Source of the DNA: Mariprofundaceae bacterium | GTDB lineage: Bacteria; Pseudomonadota; Zetaproteobacteria; Mariprofundales; Mariprofundaceae | Direction: 5' to 3' | Length of the DNA: 10,842 bases | NCBI GenBank assembly: GCA_015488125.1 | Contig: WFOJ01000220.1 | Coordinates: 1 to 10,842 of the forward strand | Translations under genes and position numbers: made by a program | In this document: one piece after another, positions 1 to 7,670 of the stretch | Position numbering within the stretch: position 1 is the stretch's first letter | How the letters are laid out: every line of letters starts with the position of its first letter | Notes under the pieces: generated by a model | The model's input: the letters and a program-made list of their open reading frames with translations, nothing else | Told to the model about the DNA's origin: nothing | The model's database searches: none

Positions 1-2
1 AC

Positions 3-3000
3 CCCGGATCCATACAAACGCGGGAATTATTTGTGGTGGAAATCAGCGATGATTTCAACGAAGCGTCACAGCAACGTCTGTGTCGTATTCTCGGTGGTCA
101 ACCGCAGATGACGGATTACGCCAATGATGCGACACAAGTGCTGGTGTTTCCGCGTCCAGGCACGATCAGCCCCTGGTCATCACGGGCGACGGAGATCATG
201 CAGCAATGTCAGGTTAACGGCTTGCAGCGTATTGAGCGCGGGGTGTTGTGGCACATCGAAGGACTGGATGCCTCACAGATGGCAACAGCCATGCCTTTAC
301 TGCATGATCGTATGACAGAAGCCGTGCTGCGTCACAGTGATGAAGTAGCACAGTTATTTGCCCATCATTCCCCGGCGCCACTGCAACGCATTGCCGTATT
401 GGCTGAGGGCCGTGCTGCCCTGGAGCGGGCGAACCGGCAACTGGGACTGGCGCTGACCGACGATGAAATGGATTATTTGCTGGCGCAGTTCAGGCATCTT
501 GGGCGCGACCCCTCTGATGCCGAGCTGATGATGTTTGCGCAGGCCAATTCCGAGCATTGCCGCCACAAGATTTTTAATGCCCGCTGGGTGGTGGACGGGC
601 AGCAGCAAGCGCATTCGCTTTTTGCCATGATTCGCCATACCCATGAACAGCAGCCTGTGGGGACACTGGTGGCCTATGCCGATAATGCTTCAGTGATTGA
701 AGGTGGCGTATCGCGCCGTTTTTATCCTGATGCAACTGGTCGTTATGCCGAACATGAAGACCTGACGCATATTCTGATGAAGGTCGAGACGCATAATCAT
801 CCAACGGCGATTTCTCCTTTTGCCGGTGCGGCAACAGGCGCTGGCGGCGAGATTCGCGATGAAGGCGCAACAGGCATTGGTGGCAAGCCCAAGGCCGGCC
901 TGTGTGGCTTCAGCGTTTCCAATCTGCATATTCCGGGTTTTGAGCAACCGTGGGAACTGCCTGTTGGCAAACCATCGCGCATGGATTCGGCACTGAACAT
1001 CATGATTGACGGACCGCTTGGCGCGGCTGCCTTTAATAATGAGTTCGGTCGCCCGAACCTGTGTGGTTATTTTCGCAGTTACGCGCAGCGCGATGGCCGA
1101 GAATGGCGTGGTTACCACAAGCCCATCATGATCGCCGGCGGGCTGGGCAATATCAGTGCCGGGCATGTCCATAAACGTGAGGTGCCGGCAGGTAGCCTGA
1201 TCATTCAACTGGGCGGTCCGGCCATGCTGATCGGTCTTGGTGGCGGCGCAGCCTCCAGTATGGAGGCCGGCAGCAATGCTGAGGCACTGGATTTTGATTC
1301 GGTGCAGCGCGGTAATCCGGAAATGGAGCGGCGGTGTCAGGAAGTACTGGATCGCTGCTGGCAACTGGGAAAACAGAATCCGATTCTCTTTATTCATGAT
1401 ATTGGCGCTGGCGGTCTTTCCAATGCCGTGCCGGAGCTGGTACACGATGCAGGTCGTGGTGGCTGGATTGACTTGCGTGCTGTGCATTCGATGGAACCGG
1501 GCATGAGTCCGATGCAGCTATGGTGCAACGAAGCGCAGGAACGCTACGTACTGGCCATTGCCGCCGAGGACGAGCCTCGTTTCCGGCAAATCTGTGAACG
1601 TGAACGCTGTTTGTTCGCCGTTCTGGGCACCATCAGCGATGATGGCCGACTGCGTGTGCAGGATTCACTGTTGCAGGATACGCCGGTGGATATGCCGCTG
1701 GATGTGTTGCTGGGCAAGCCGCCACGCATGCAGCGCCATGTTGTGCGTCGTGCGGCGGCGCCCGTACCGCTGCCGGATATCAGCCTGGATGAAGCCGTGC
1801 GGCGCGTGTTGCGTTTGCCATCGGTGGCCAGCAAATCCTTTCTTATCACCATTGGCGATCGCTCTGTTACCGGCCTGGTGGCGCGTGATCAGATGGTCGG
1901 GCCATGGCAAGTACCGGTGGCTGATGTTGCGGTAACCACAGCGGACTTTCAGTCTTGTCACGGTGAGGCCATGAGCATGGGTGAACGTACGCCGATTGCC
2001 GTGCTGGACGCACCGGCTTCGGGACGCATGGCCATTGCAGAAGCGCTGACCAATTTGTATGCCGCACCGGTTGCCAGCCGTCAGCATATTAAATTATCGG
2101 CCAACTGGATGGCAGCTTGTGGTCATGATGGCGAAGATGCCGCACTTTATGATACGGTGAAAGCCATTGGCATGGAGTTTTGTCCGCAACTGGGTATCGC
2201 TATACCGGTGGGCAAGGATTCCTTATCAATGAAAACCTGCTGGCAGGAAGATGGTCGGCAACAGGAGATGGTGTCGCCGCTGTCGCTGATTATTTCAGCT
2301 TTTGCGCCGCTGGCTGATGTGCGCGGCACGCTGACACCGCAACTGGCGGATGTGCCCGGCAAATTATGGTTACTGGCTGGTCAGCAACAACGGCTGGGTG
2401 GTTCAGCGCTGGCACAGGTATTCGCGGCCACCGGTGAAACGCCGCCGGATGTGGATGATCCGGCATGGCTGGCACGCCTGCTGGATGCCGTCAGCCAGCT
2501 ACACGAACAGCGGCTACTGTGCGCCTGGCATGATCGTTCCGATGGCGGCCTGTGGGCAACACTGTGTGAAATGGCTTTTGCCAGCAATCAGGGGCTGAAC
2601 ATCATCCTGGCTGACGATGAACACTGGCAAACAGCCTTGTTTAACGAGGAAGTCGGCGTGGTGGTGCAGGTCGCTGATACTGATGAAGCGGCGTTTCTGG
2701 CCATACTGCATGATGCTGATATAACAGCCAGGGTGATAGCCGAGGTGCAGGCAACGCGACGCATCTGTATCTGGCAGAAGGATACCCTGCTTGGCGATTA
2801 TGATATGCTGGCATTGCAGCAACTGTGGGCTGAGACCAGTTACCGCATGGCTGCACTGCGCGATCACCCGGATTGCGCCCGTGAAGAATTTGAACTGATT
2901 GCCGAAGCAGAGAAAAAAGCCCTGTTTCTGGATGTGAATTTCACACCGGAGGCACCAGCGATCGGCGGTGCCAGACCGCGTATGGCAATCCTGCGGGAAC

Positions 3001-3737
3001 AGGGGGTGAATGGCCAGACGGAAATGGCCGCTGCCTTTGATCGCGCTGGTTTCGAGTGCCTTGATGTACATATGAGCGATATACTCAGTGGCCGTGTTTC
3101 ACTGGCCGGGATGCAAGGGCTGGTGGCCTGTGGCGGCTTCTCTTATGGCGATGTGCTGGGCGCAGGACGCGGCTGGGCCAGCAATATTCTGCATCACCAT
3201 GCTGCCCGCGATGCTTTCGCAGCGTTTTTCCAGCGTGCCGACACCTTTGCCCTGGGCGTGTGCAATGGCTGCCAGATGATGGCGCAGCTCCATGAGTTGA
3301 TTCCTGGGGCCGGGCACTGGCCTGCCTTTGTGCGCAATCGTTCGGAGCAATTTGAAGCGCGCCTGATCATGGTGGAGGTCGCTGCTTCGCCATCCATCTT
3401 CATGCAGGGTATGGCAGGCAGCCGTTTGCCGCTGGTCGTGGCGCATGGCGAGGGGCGGGTGCAATACCGTCAGCCTGTTGATGCCGAACAGGCGTTGCCT
3501 GTGTTGCATTATATCGACGGGCAGGGCGCCCGCACCCGGCAATATCCGCTGAACCCCAACGGTTCGGCCAGTGCAGAGGCGGGCTTTACCACCGATGATG
3601 GCCGTTTCACCATTATGATGCCGCATCCGGAGCGATTGTTTCGCAGCATTCAGTATTCCTGGCTGGATAGCAGTTGGCAAGGTGAAGACGGGCCGTGGAT
3701 GCAAATGTTTTACAACGCCCGGAGGTGGCTCGGCTAA
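3..3737 (+). CDS. purL: Phosphoribosylformylglycinamidine synthase (FGAM synthase), 5'-truncated by the window edge
   Basis: PurL converts FGAR, glutamine and ATP to FGAM in step four of purine synthesis, in the cytoplasm. The reading frame is open to the left edge. A GTG at 33 is available, but the residues before it (…IQTRELFVVEISDD) still align with the N-terminal domain of E. coli PurL, so the true start is outside and about 50 residues are missing (1244 seen against about 1295 in E. coli). Counting from the codon at 33: the AIRS-like synthetase half carries KVETHNHP at 250-257 and GGGAASSM further on. The C-terminal class I glutaminase carries GVCNGCQ with the nucleophile Cys1077, and HPER with His1198 and Glu1200 completing the triad. 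All key motifs are intact, so the enzyme should be active. Only the stop and 12 nt separate it from mrdA. Identification is very secure; the start is not visible. Confidence 0.97.
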   Translation, partial: PGSIQTRELFVVEISDDFNEASQQRLCRILGGQPQMTDYANDATQVLVFPRPGTISPWSSRATEIMQQCQVNGLQRIERGVLWHIEGLDASQMATAMPLLHDRMTEAVLRHSDEVAQLFAHHSPAPLQRIAVLAEGRAALERANRQLGLALTDDEMDYLLAQFRHLGRDPSDAELMMFAQANSEHCRHKIFNARWVVDGQQQAHSLFAMIRHTHEQQPVGTLVAYADNASVIEGGVSRRFYPDATGRYAEHEDLTHILMKVETHNHPTAISPFAGAATGAGGEIRDEGATGIGGKPKAGLCGFSVSNLHIPGFEQPWELPVGKPSRMDSALNIMIDGPLGAAAFNNEFGRPNLCGYFRSYAQRDGREWRGYHKPIMIAGGLGNISAGHVHKREVPAGSLIIQLGGPAMLIGLGGGAASSMEAGSNAEALDFDSVQRGNPEMERRCQEVLDRCWQLGKQNPILFIHDIGAGGLSNAVPELVHDAGRGGWIDLRAVHSMEPGMSPMQLWCNEAQERYVLAIAAEDEPRFRQICERERCLFAVLGTISDDGRLRVQDSLLQDTPVDMPLDVLLGKPPRMQRHVVRRAAAPVPLPDISLDEAVRRVLRLPSVASKSFLITIGDRSVTGLVARDQMVGPWQVPVADVAVTTADFQSCHGEAMSMGERTPIAVLDAPASGRMAIAEALTNLYAAPVASRQHIKLSANWMAACGHDGEDAALYDTVKAIGMEFCPQLGIAIPVGKDSLSMKTCWQEDGRQQEMVSPLSLIISAFAPLADVRGTLTPQLADVPGKLWLLAGQQQRLGGSALAQVFAATGETPPDVDDPAWLARLLDAVSQLHEQRLLCAWHDRSDGGLWATLCEMAFASNQGLNIILADDEHWQTALFNEEVGVVVQVADTDEAAFLAILHDADITARVIAEVQATRRICIWQKDTLLGDYDMLALQQLWAETSYRMAALRDHPDCAREEFELIAEAEKKALFLDVNFTPEAPAIGGARPRMAILREQGVNGQTEMAAAFDRAGFECLDVHMSDILSGRVSLAGMQGLVACGGFSYGDVLGAGRGWASNILHHHAARDAFAAFFQRADTFALGVCNGCQMMAQLHELIPGAGHWPAFVRNRSEQFEARLIMVEVAASPSIFMQGMAGSRLPLVVAHGEGRVQYRQPVDAEQALPVLHYIDGQGARTRQYPLNPNGSASAEAGFTTDDGRFTIMMPHPERLFRSIQYSWLDSSWQGEDGPWMQMFYNARRWLG

Positions 3738-3749
3738 CGCCCTGAAGGC

Positions 3750-5534
3750 ATGGCATATCATCAGCTAAACCCTTATGAGTTGCGCAAGCGCTTTGATTTT
3801 CGCCTGCTGCTGTTCTACCTGCTGGCGGCGGTGCTGATCACTGGTCTGTTGCTGCGCATGATTAACCTGCAATGGGTGCAGCATGAGGGGCTGCGCTTGC
3901 AGGCGGAAAACAACCGCATCAATGTGGTGCCTGTGCTGCCAGTGCGTGGTGAAATTGTTGATCGTCATGGCAAGAAACTGGCTGCCAATGCGATTTCCTA
4001 CCAGTTGGTCATGATCCCCGAGCGCGTGCAGGATATGGAAGGCACCCTGCGCATGCTGAATGCCAATATGCCCTGGAGCAAACGCAAGTTTGCCCGCATC
4101 AAGCGCAAGATCCGTCACGCCCGAAAAGACAGGCCGCTGGTACTGGATGAACGCCTGCAATGGCATCAGGTTGCCTGGCTGGTGGCCCGTCTGCATCATT
4201 ATGCCGGACTTGATGTGCAGGCGGCCACGCATCGAGTGTATCCTTATGGCGAACTGATGGCGCATGCGATTGGTTATCTGGCCAAGGTGCGCAAAAATGA
4301 TCTGGCGCAGGGATATTTAGCGGATGAATACGTCGGTCGCAGTGGTTTGGAGCGTGAATTTGAAGCCCGGTTGCATGGTACGCCAGGAAGTCAGCAGGAA
4401 GAAGTCGATGCATATGGCCGCAGGGTTGCCATTCTGCACATCATCCCGCCCAAAACAGGCGAAACCCTGCGATTATCGCTGGATGTGGATTTACAGCAAG
4501 CGGCGGCCACAGCCATGGCCGGACGCACGGGCAGCGTGGTGGTGATGGATGTGCACAGCGGCGCTATCAGGGTGCTGCTTAGCACGCCGGGCTATGACAC
4601 CAATGCGTTTATCGGCGGCGTTTCGGGCAAGCAATGGAACAGTTGGCTGCACGATCCGCAAAAGCCGCTGCTTAACCGGGCTATTCAGGCAACCTATCCC
4701 CCTGGTTCAACCTGGAAAATGGTCAGCGCCATGGCTGGCATGCGCGTTCATGCGCCACTTGCCCATCAACGTACCGTGTGCCACGGCATGATTCAGCTTC
4801 ATGACCGCAAGCTGCGCTGCTGGAAACGAACAGGCCATGGCCCGGTGGATATGCATGATGCGCTCATGCATTCCTGCGATGTGTATTTTTACGAACTGGC
4901 AGAGCAAACCGGCATGAAAGCGCTGATCACAGAAGCCAGACGCTGGGGTTTTGGTGGGCGTACCCATATCAGGCTGTCACCCGAAGCCCGTGGGCATCTG
5001 CCGGATCCGGATTATCACGTGTATCGTGGCAAAAAACGCCGCTGGTTTCAAGGCGAAATCATGATCACCGCCATTGGTCAGGGGCTGGTAACGGCAACGC
5101 CGCTGCAGGTGGCGCGTTTTGCTGCAGCCCTGGCCAATGGTGGACAGGTACTGGAACCCCATGTGCTAGCTGCGGCAAAGCCTCATGTATTACGCCAGGT
5201 GGACATTCCAGCAGCGCAACTGGCGCGTATTCGCCAAGCCATGTTCGACGTCGCCAACACCCCCGGCGGTACGGCTTACCGTTACGTGCATGATGCCAAA
5301 TATCCCATCGCTGGCAAAACAGGAACAGCGCAAGTGGTCGCCATGTCACAAACGCAGGCGCGTTATACAGACAAAGGGGTGAAAACACAGCACAGGGATC
5401 ACGCCTGGTTTATGGGCTACGCACCATACGATCATCCGCGAATCGCGTTTGCCATACTGGTCGAGCATGGCGGTCATGGCAGCAGCGGCGCAGCCCCTGT
5501 GGCTGCCGCGATCGTAAATGCAATGAAGTTGTAG
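3750..5534 (+). CDS. mrdA: Penicillin-binding protein 2, elongasome D,D-transpeptidase
   Basis: Class B PBP that cross-links septum-independent (lateral-wall) peptidoglycan with the RodA/MreBCD machinery; anchored in the inner membrane with a periplasmic enzyme domain. The 594-residue protein has a basic N-terminus, one membrane segment at about 19-38, and a pedestal region with VRGEIVDRHG at 65-74. Transpeptidase motifs are SxxK (S320-T-W-K323), SxD (S375-C-D377, the form typical of PBP2 rather than SxN) and KTGT (523-526). Length fits the family. The start is fixed by an in-frame TAA (the purL stop) only 12 nt upstream. GAAGG lies just 1 nt before the ATG, too close for a good ribosome site, so reinitiation after purL is plausible. 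The usual partner rodA is not next to it; the REP array begins 10 nt after the stop. A class B PBP is certain; PBP2 rather than PBP3 rests on the SxD motif and overall similarity. Confidence 0.93.
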   Translation: MAYHQLNPYELRKRFDFRLLLFYLLAAVLITGLLLRMINLQWVQHEGLRLQAENNRINVVPVLPVRGEIVDRHGKKLAANAISYQLVMIPERVQDMEGTLRMLNANMPWSKRKFARIKRKIRHARKDRPLVLDERLQWHQVAWLVARLHHYAGLDVQAATHRVYPYGELMAHAIGYLAKVRKNDLAQGYLADEYVGRSGLEREFEARLHGTPGSQQEEVDAYGRRVAILHIIPPKTGETLRLSLDVDLQQAAATAMAGRTGSVVVMDVHSGAIRVLLSTPGYDTNAFIGGVSGKQWNSWLHDPQKPLLNRAIQATYPPGSTWKMVSAMAGMRVHAPLAHQRTVCHGMIQLHDRKLRCWKRTGHGPVDMHDALMHSCDVYFYELAEQTGMKALITEARRWGFGGRTHIRLSPEARGHLPDPDYHVYRGKKRRWFQGEIMITAIGQGLVTATPLQVARFAAALANGGQVLEPHVLAAAKPHVLRQVDIPAAQLARIRQAMFDVANTPGGTAYRYVHDAKYPIAGKTGTAQVVAMSQTQARYTDKGVKTQHRDHAWFMGYAPYDHPRIAFAILVEHGGHGSSGAAPVAAAIVNAMKL

Positions 5535-5544
5535 CGAACGCCAC

Positions 5545-6298
5545 TGTAGGAGCGGCTTTCAAGCCGCGAATCGAACCGGGCGCGCATGTGGTTCGGGGCC
5601 AAAAGGCCCCTCCTACAGGGGGGGGCCGTTGTAGGAGCGGCCTTCGGGCCGCGAATTGAACGAGGCCCGCATGTGGTTCGGGGCCGGAAAGCCCCTCCTA
5701 CAGGAAGATGCCATTGTAGGAGCGGCCTTCAGGCCGCGAATCGAACCGAGGCGCGCATGCCGGTTCGGGGCCAAAAGGCCCCTCCTACAGGGGTAGGCCA
5801 TTGTAGGAGCGGCCTTCAGGCCGCGAATCGAACCGGCGCGCATGTGGTTCGGGGCCAAAAGGCCCCTCCTACAGGGGTAGGCCATTGTAGGAGCGGCCTT
5901 CGGGCCGCGAATTGAACCGGGTGCGCATGCCGTTCGGGGCCAAAAGGCCCCTCCTACAGGGGTAGGCCATTGTAGGAGCGGCCTTCGGGCCGCGAATTGA
6001 ACGAGGCGCGCATGTGGTTCGGGGCCAAAAGGCCCCTCCTACAGGGAGGTGTCATTGTAGGAGCGGCCTTCGGGCCGCGAATTGAACCGGGTGCGCATGC
6101 CGTTCGGGGCCAAAAGACCCCTCCTACAGGGGTAGGCCATTGTAGGAGCGGCCTTCGGGCCGCGAAGCGAACGAGGCGCGCATGTGGTTCGGGGCCGGAA
6201 GGCCCCTCCTACAGGGGTAGGCCATTGTAGGAGCGGCCTTCGGGCCGCGAAGCGAACGAGGCGCGCATGTGGTTCGGGGCCAAAAGGCCCCTCCTACA
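5545..6298. repeat. REP doublet array, nine complete units (BIME-like)
   Basis: Nine tandem units start at 5545, 5630, 5715, 5802, 5886, 5971, 6056, 6141 and 6226, giving a period of 84-87 bp. Each unit begins TGTAGGAG and ends CTCCTACA, an 8-bp inverted pair. Inside are two hairpins: left, typically GCGGCCTTCGGGCCGC followed by GAA; right, typically GGGGCCAAAAGGCCCC preceded by TTC. Between them is a variable 25-bp core containing GCGCATG. Each unit is thus a pair of REPs facing each other, each with the GTAG foot (on the plus strand at left, on the minus strand at right) known to be recognised by RAYT transposases. The CTCCTACAGG end resembles Pseudomonas REPs as I remember them. Linkers between units are about 12 bp, most often ggggtaggccat. 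The array lies after the 3' end of mrdA, facing the convergent GTPase operon. It encodes no credible protein. Confidence 0.93.
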
Positions 6299-6310
6299 GA
6301 GAGGTGCCAT

Positions 6311-6351
6311 TGTAGGAGCGGCCTTCGGGCCGCGAATCGAATCGGGTGCGA
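6311..6351. repeat. Half REP unit at the left border of the RAYT gene
   Basis: A tenth unit starts in phase (85 bp after the ninth) with an intact left hairpin at 6319-6334. Resemblance to the core continues through tcgggtgcg, and the sequence then decays. The right hairpin and the closing CTCCTACA are missing, replaced by the leader of the transposase gene. This marks the left junction of the RAYT segment within the array. Confidence 0.8.
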
Positions 6352-6407
6352 ATTGGGCTCGTGAACCACATCTACACATCGACACGCTGTTGCGCTATTT
6401 TGCCGCA

Positions 6408-6902
6408 ATGACTCATCAGCGATATCTTCGGAGTGGTCGCATCTCTGATGCGGGCCGCGTTTATGCTATCACCAAATGCACGGCGAATCGGCAGCTGGTG
6501 TTGTGTACGCCGCACCCTGCACCTTCCGAGGCAGCAGATATTATTTTTGATGCGCTTCAATTTTCCTGTCGCAATCAATGGATGGCCGTAGTTGCTTGCG
6601 TGGTAATGCCCGATCATATGCACCTGTTACTGCAATTAGGACGCGCAAAAACACTATCCGTGTTGTTGCATGATCTATTTGGATTCACCGCATGGAATAT
6701 TAACCAGGCATTAGGGCGCAGAGGTGCCTTGTGGCAGGCGGGGTATTTCGATCACGCCATCCGGCGCAGCGAGGACATGAACACACAGGCGAACTACATC
6801 GTGGAAAACCCGGTGCGCGCGGGTTTCGTGAGTGATTGGCAGCAATGGCCACACGCCGTCCTATATCCTGATTGGGGCGGATGGCCGCTGCCCGATCCGT
6901 AG
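6408..6902 (+). CDS. REP-associated tyrosine transposase (RAYT, Y1/TnpA-REP family)
   Basis: Single-strand DNA nuclease of the HUH Y1 class that cleaves and joins REP DNA. Counted from the ATG at 6408 (164 residues), the protein shows the N-terminal RISDAGRVYAIT pattern (11-22), the metal-binding HUH motif MPDHMHLLL (His70 and His72), LWQAGYFDHAIRR (108-120) and the ANYIVENPVRAG motif with the likely nucleophile Tyr130. Nothing is truncated, and the length is normal for a compact RAYT. The frame is open further upstream to an ATG at 6267, but those codons translate REP sequence, so I chose 6408, where the RAYT similarity begins. No clear Shine-Dalgarno is seen. The stop codon TAG (6900-6902) is supplied by the GTAG of the following REP unit. 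REP units flank it on both sides, the standard arrangement for a RAYT and its cognate REPs. It is probably active or recently so. Confidence 0.92.
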   Translation: MTHQRYLRSGRISDAGRVYAITKCTANRQLVLCTPHPAPSEAADIIFDALQFSCRNQWMAVVACVVMPDHMHLLLQLGRAKTLSVLLHDLFGFTAWNINQALGRRGALWQAGYFDHAIRRSEDMNTQANYIVENPVRAGFVSDWQQWPHAVLYPDWGGWPLPDP

Positions 6903-7059
6903 GAGGAGCGGCCTTCAGGCCGCGAATCGGACCGGCCGCGCATGCCGGTTCGGGGCCAAAAGGCCCCTCCTACAGGGGTACGCCATTGTAGGAGCAGCCT
7001 TCGGGCCGCGAATTGAACGAGGTGCGCATGTGGTTCGGGGCCGGAAGGCCCCTCCTACA
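6899..7059. repeat. Two REP doublets downstream of the RAYT gene
   Basis: Two complete units lie at 6899-6974 and 6987-7059, with the same orientation and layout as the main array. The first has three extra bases in its foot (GTAGGAGGAGCGG) and its GTAG holds the RAYT stop codon. The second has a GCAGCC change in the left arm that breaks one pair, and a GGAA loop in the right hairpin. The last unit ends 17 nt before the stop of the convergent GTPase gene, so its hairpins could also form the 3' end of that operon's mRNA, although no T-tract follows. Confidence 0.92.
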
Positions 7060-7076
7060 GGAAGGTGCCGATGTAT

Positions 7077-7670
7077 TCAGAAGAAGTCATCTTCCTCTTC
7101 CGCATAGTCTTCTTCATCCGGTTCTTCATTGCGAATCAGCTGCTCCAGCAAGCATGCTACCAGCATGGTTGAATCTTCCTTTTTCCGTGGGTCACAGGGG
7201 ATAATCATGTCCTCTGGAATTTCCAGGCGTTCGGACAATTCTTCCAGCGCCACAGCGCCCGGTTGATCTCGCTTGGTGGCACCGATGATCAGCGGTGCCT
7301 CACTTCGTGTATGGTAATATTGATGGGCACGGTAATAACGGCACATGAGCCGACCTTCTTCAATGGCCGATTCATTGCTTGAATCTACCAGAAAAACCGT
7401 ACCCAGCGCGCCTCTGGAAAGCACTTCCCACATGAAATTAAAGCGTGCCTGGCCGGGTGTGCCAAATAAATGCACATCCAGCTGATCATTGACGTGTAGA
7501 ATACCAAAATCCAGACCGACGGTAGTCAGCGGTTTGAAAGTCGCCAGTCGATCCGTCGTTTCTACGTCTCTGCTGAGCAATTGTTCATCGGTAATAAAGC
7601 GGATCAGCGTTGTCTTCCCCGCATTGAAAGGACCTGTAACAAGTATTTTGGCAATACTCTTCTCGTTCAT
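7077..7670 (-). CDS. Small Ras-like GTPase, MglA/CvnD type, with acidic C-terminal tail
   Basis: Probable GTP-dependent molecular switch in the cytoplasm, 197 residues. Seen: P-loop G13-PFNAGKTT; a switch I candidate around TTVGLDFG (49-56); G3 as LFGTPGQ (68-74), where Gly70 replaces the usual Asp of DxxG while Gln74 is kept; MWEVLSRGALGTVFLVDSS (80-98); G4 as TKRD (132-135); and PCDPR (158-162) at the G5 position. The FGTPGQ and FMW…RGALG pattern is typical, from memory, of CvnD proteins in actinobacterial conservons and of related bacterial GTPases. Residues 182-195 are almost all Glu and Asp, possibly a docking tail. The ATG directly follows the TAA of the previous gene, with GGGG about 7 nt upstream, so translation is probably coupled. 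It is the last gene of a four-gene minus-strand operon with two roadblock genes, the family that regulates such GTPases. The family is secure; the cellular process it controls is unknown. Confidence 0.88.
   Translation of the reverse strand: MNEKSIAKILVTGPFNAGKTTLIRFITDEQLLSRDVETTDRLATFKPLTTVGLDFGILHVNDQLDVHLFGTPGQARFNFMWEVLSRGALGTVFLVDSSNESAIEEGRLMCRYYRAHQYYHTRSEAPLIIGATKRDQPGAVALEELSERLEIPEDMIIPCDPRKKEDSTMLVACLLEQLIRNEEPDEEDYAEEEDDFF

Noticed and set aside
690..1487. Antisense frame of 265 codons within purL, and a similar one of 220 codons at 3099-3761
   Set aside because: Shadow frames opposite a clearly identified conserved gene, without recognisable protein features.
6267..6407. Extended N-terminus of the RAYT gene from an ATG at 6267
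   Set aside because: The added 47 codons translate REP sequence and decayed spacer; RAYT similarity begins right after the ATG at 6408.
5586..6408. Several open frames of 77-109 codons on both strands within the repeat array (peptides such as WFGAKRPLLQ)
   Set aside because: They are translations of the REP units. The 85-bp period shifts the frame each unit, hairpin bases rather than codons are conserved, and no ribosome sites are present.
5545..7059. CRISPR array
   Set aside because: Whole 85-bp units are alike, including the supposed spacers. Each unit contains two strong hairpins, there are no unique spacers, and no cas genes are visible; REP doublets plus RAYT explain it.
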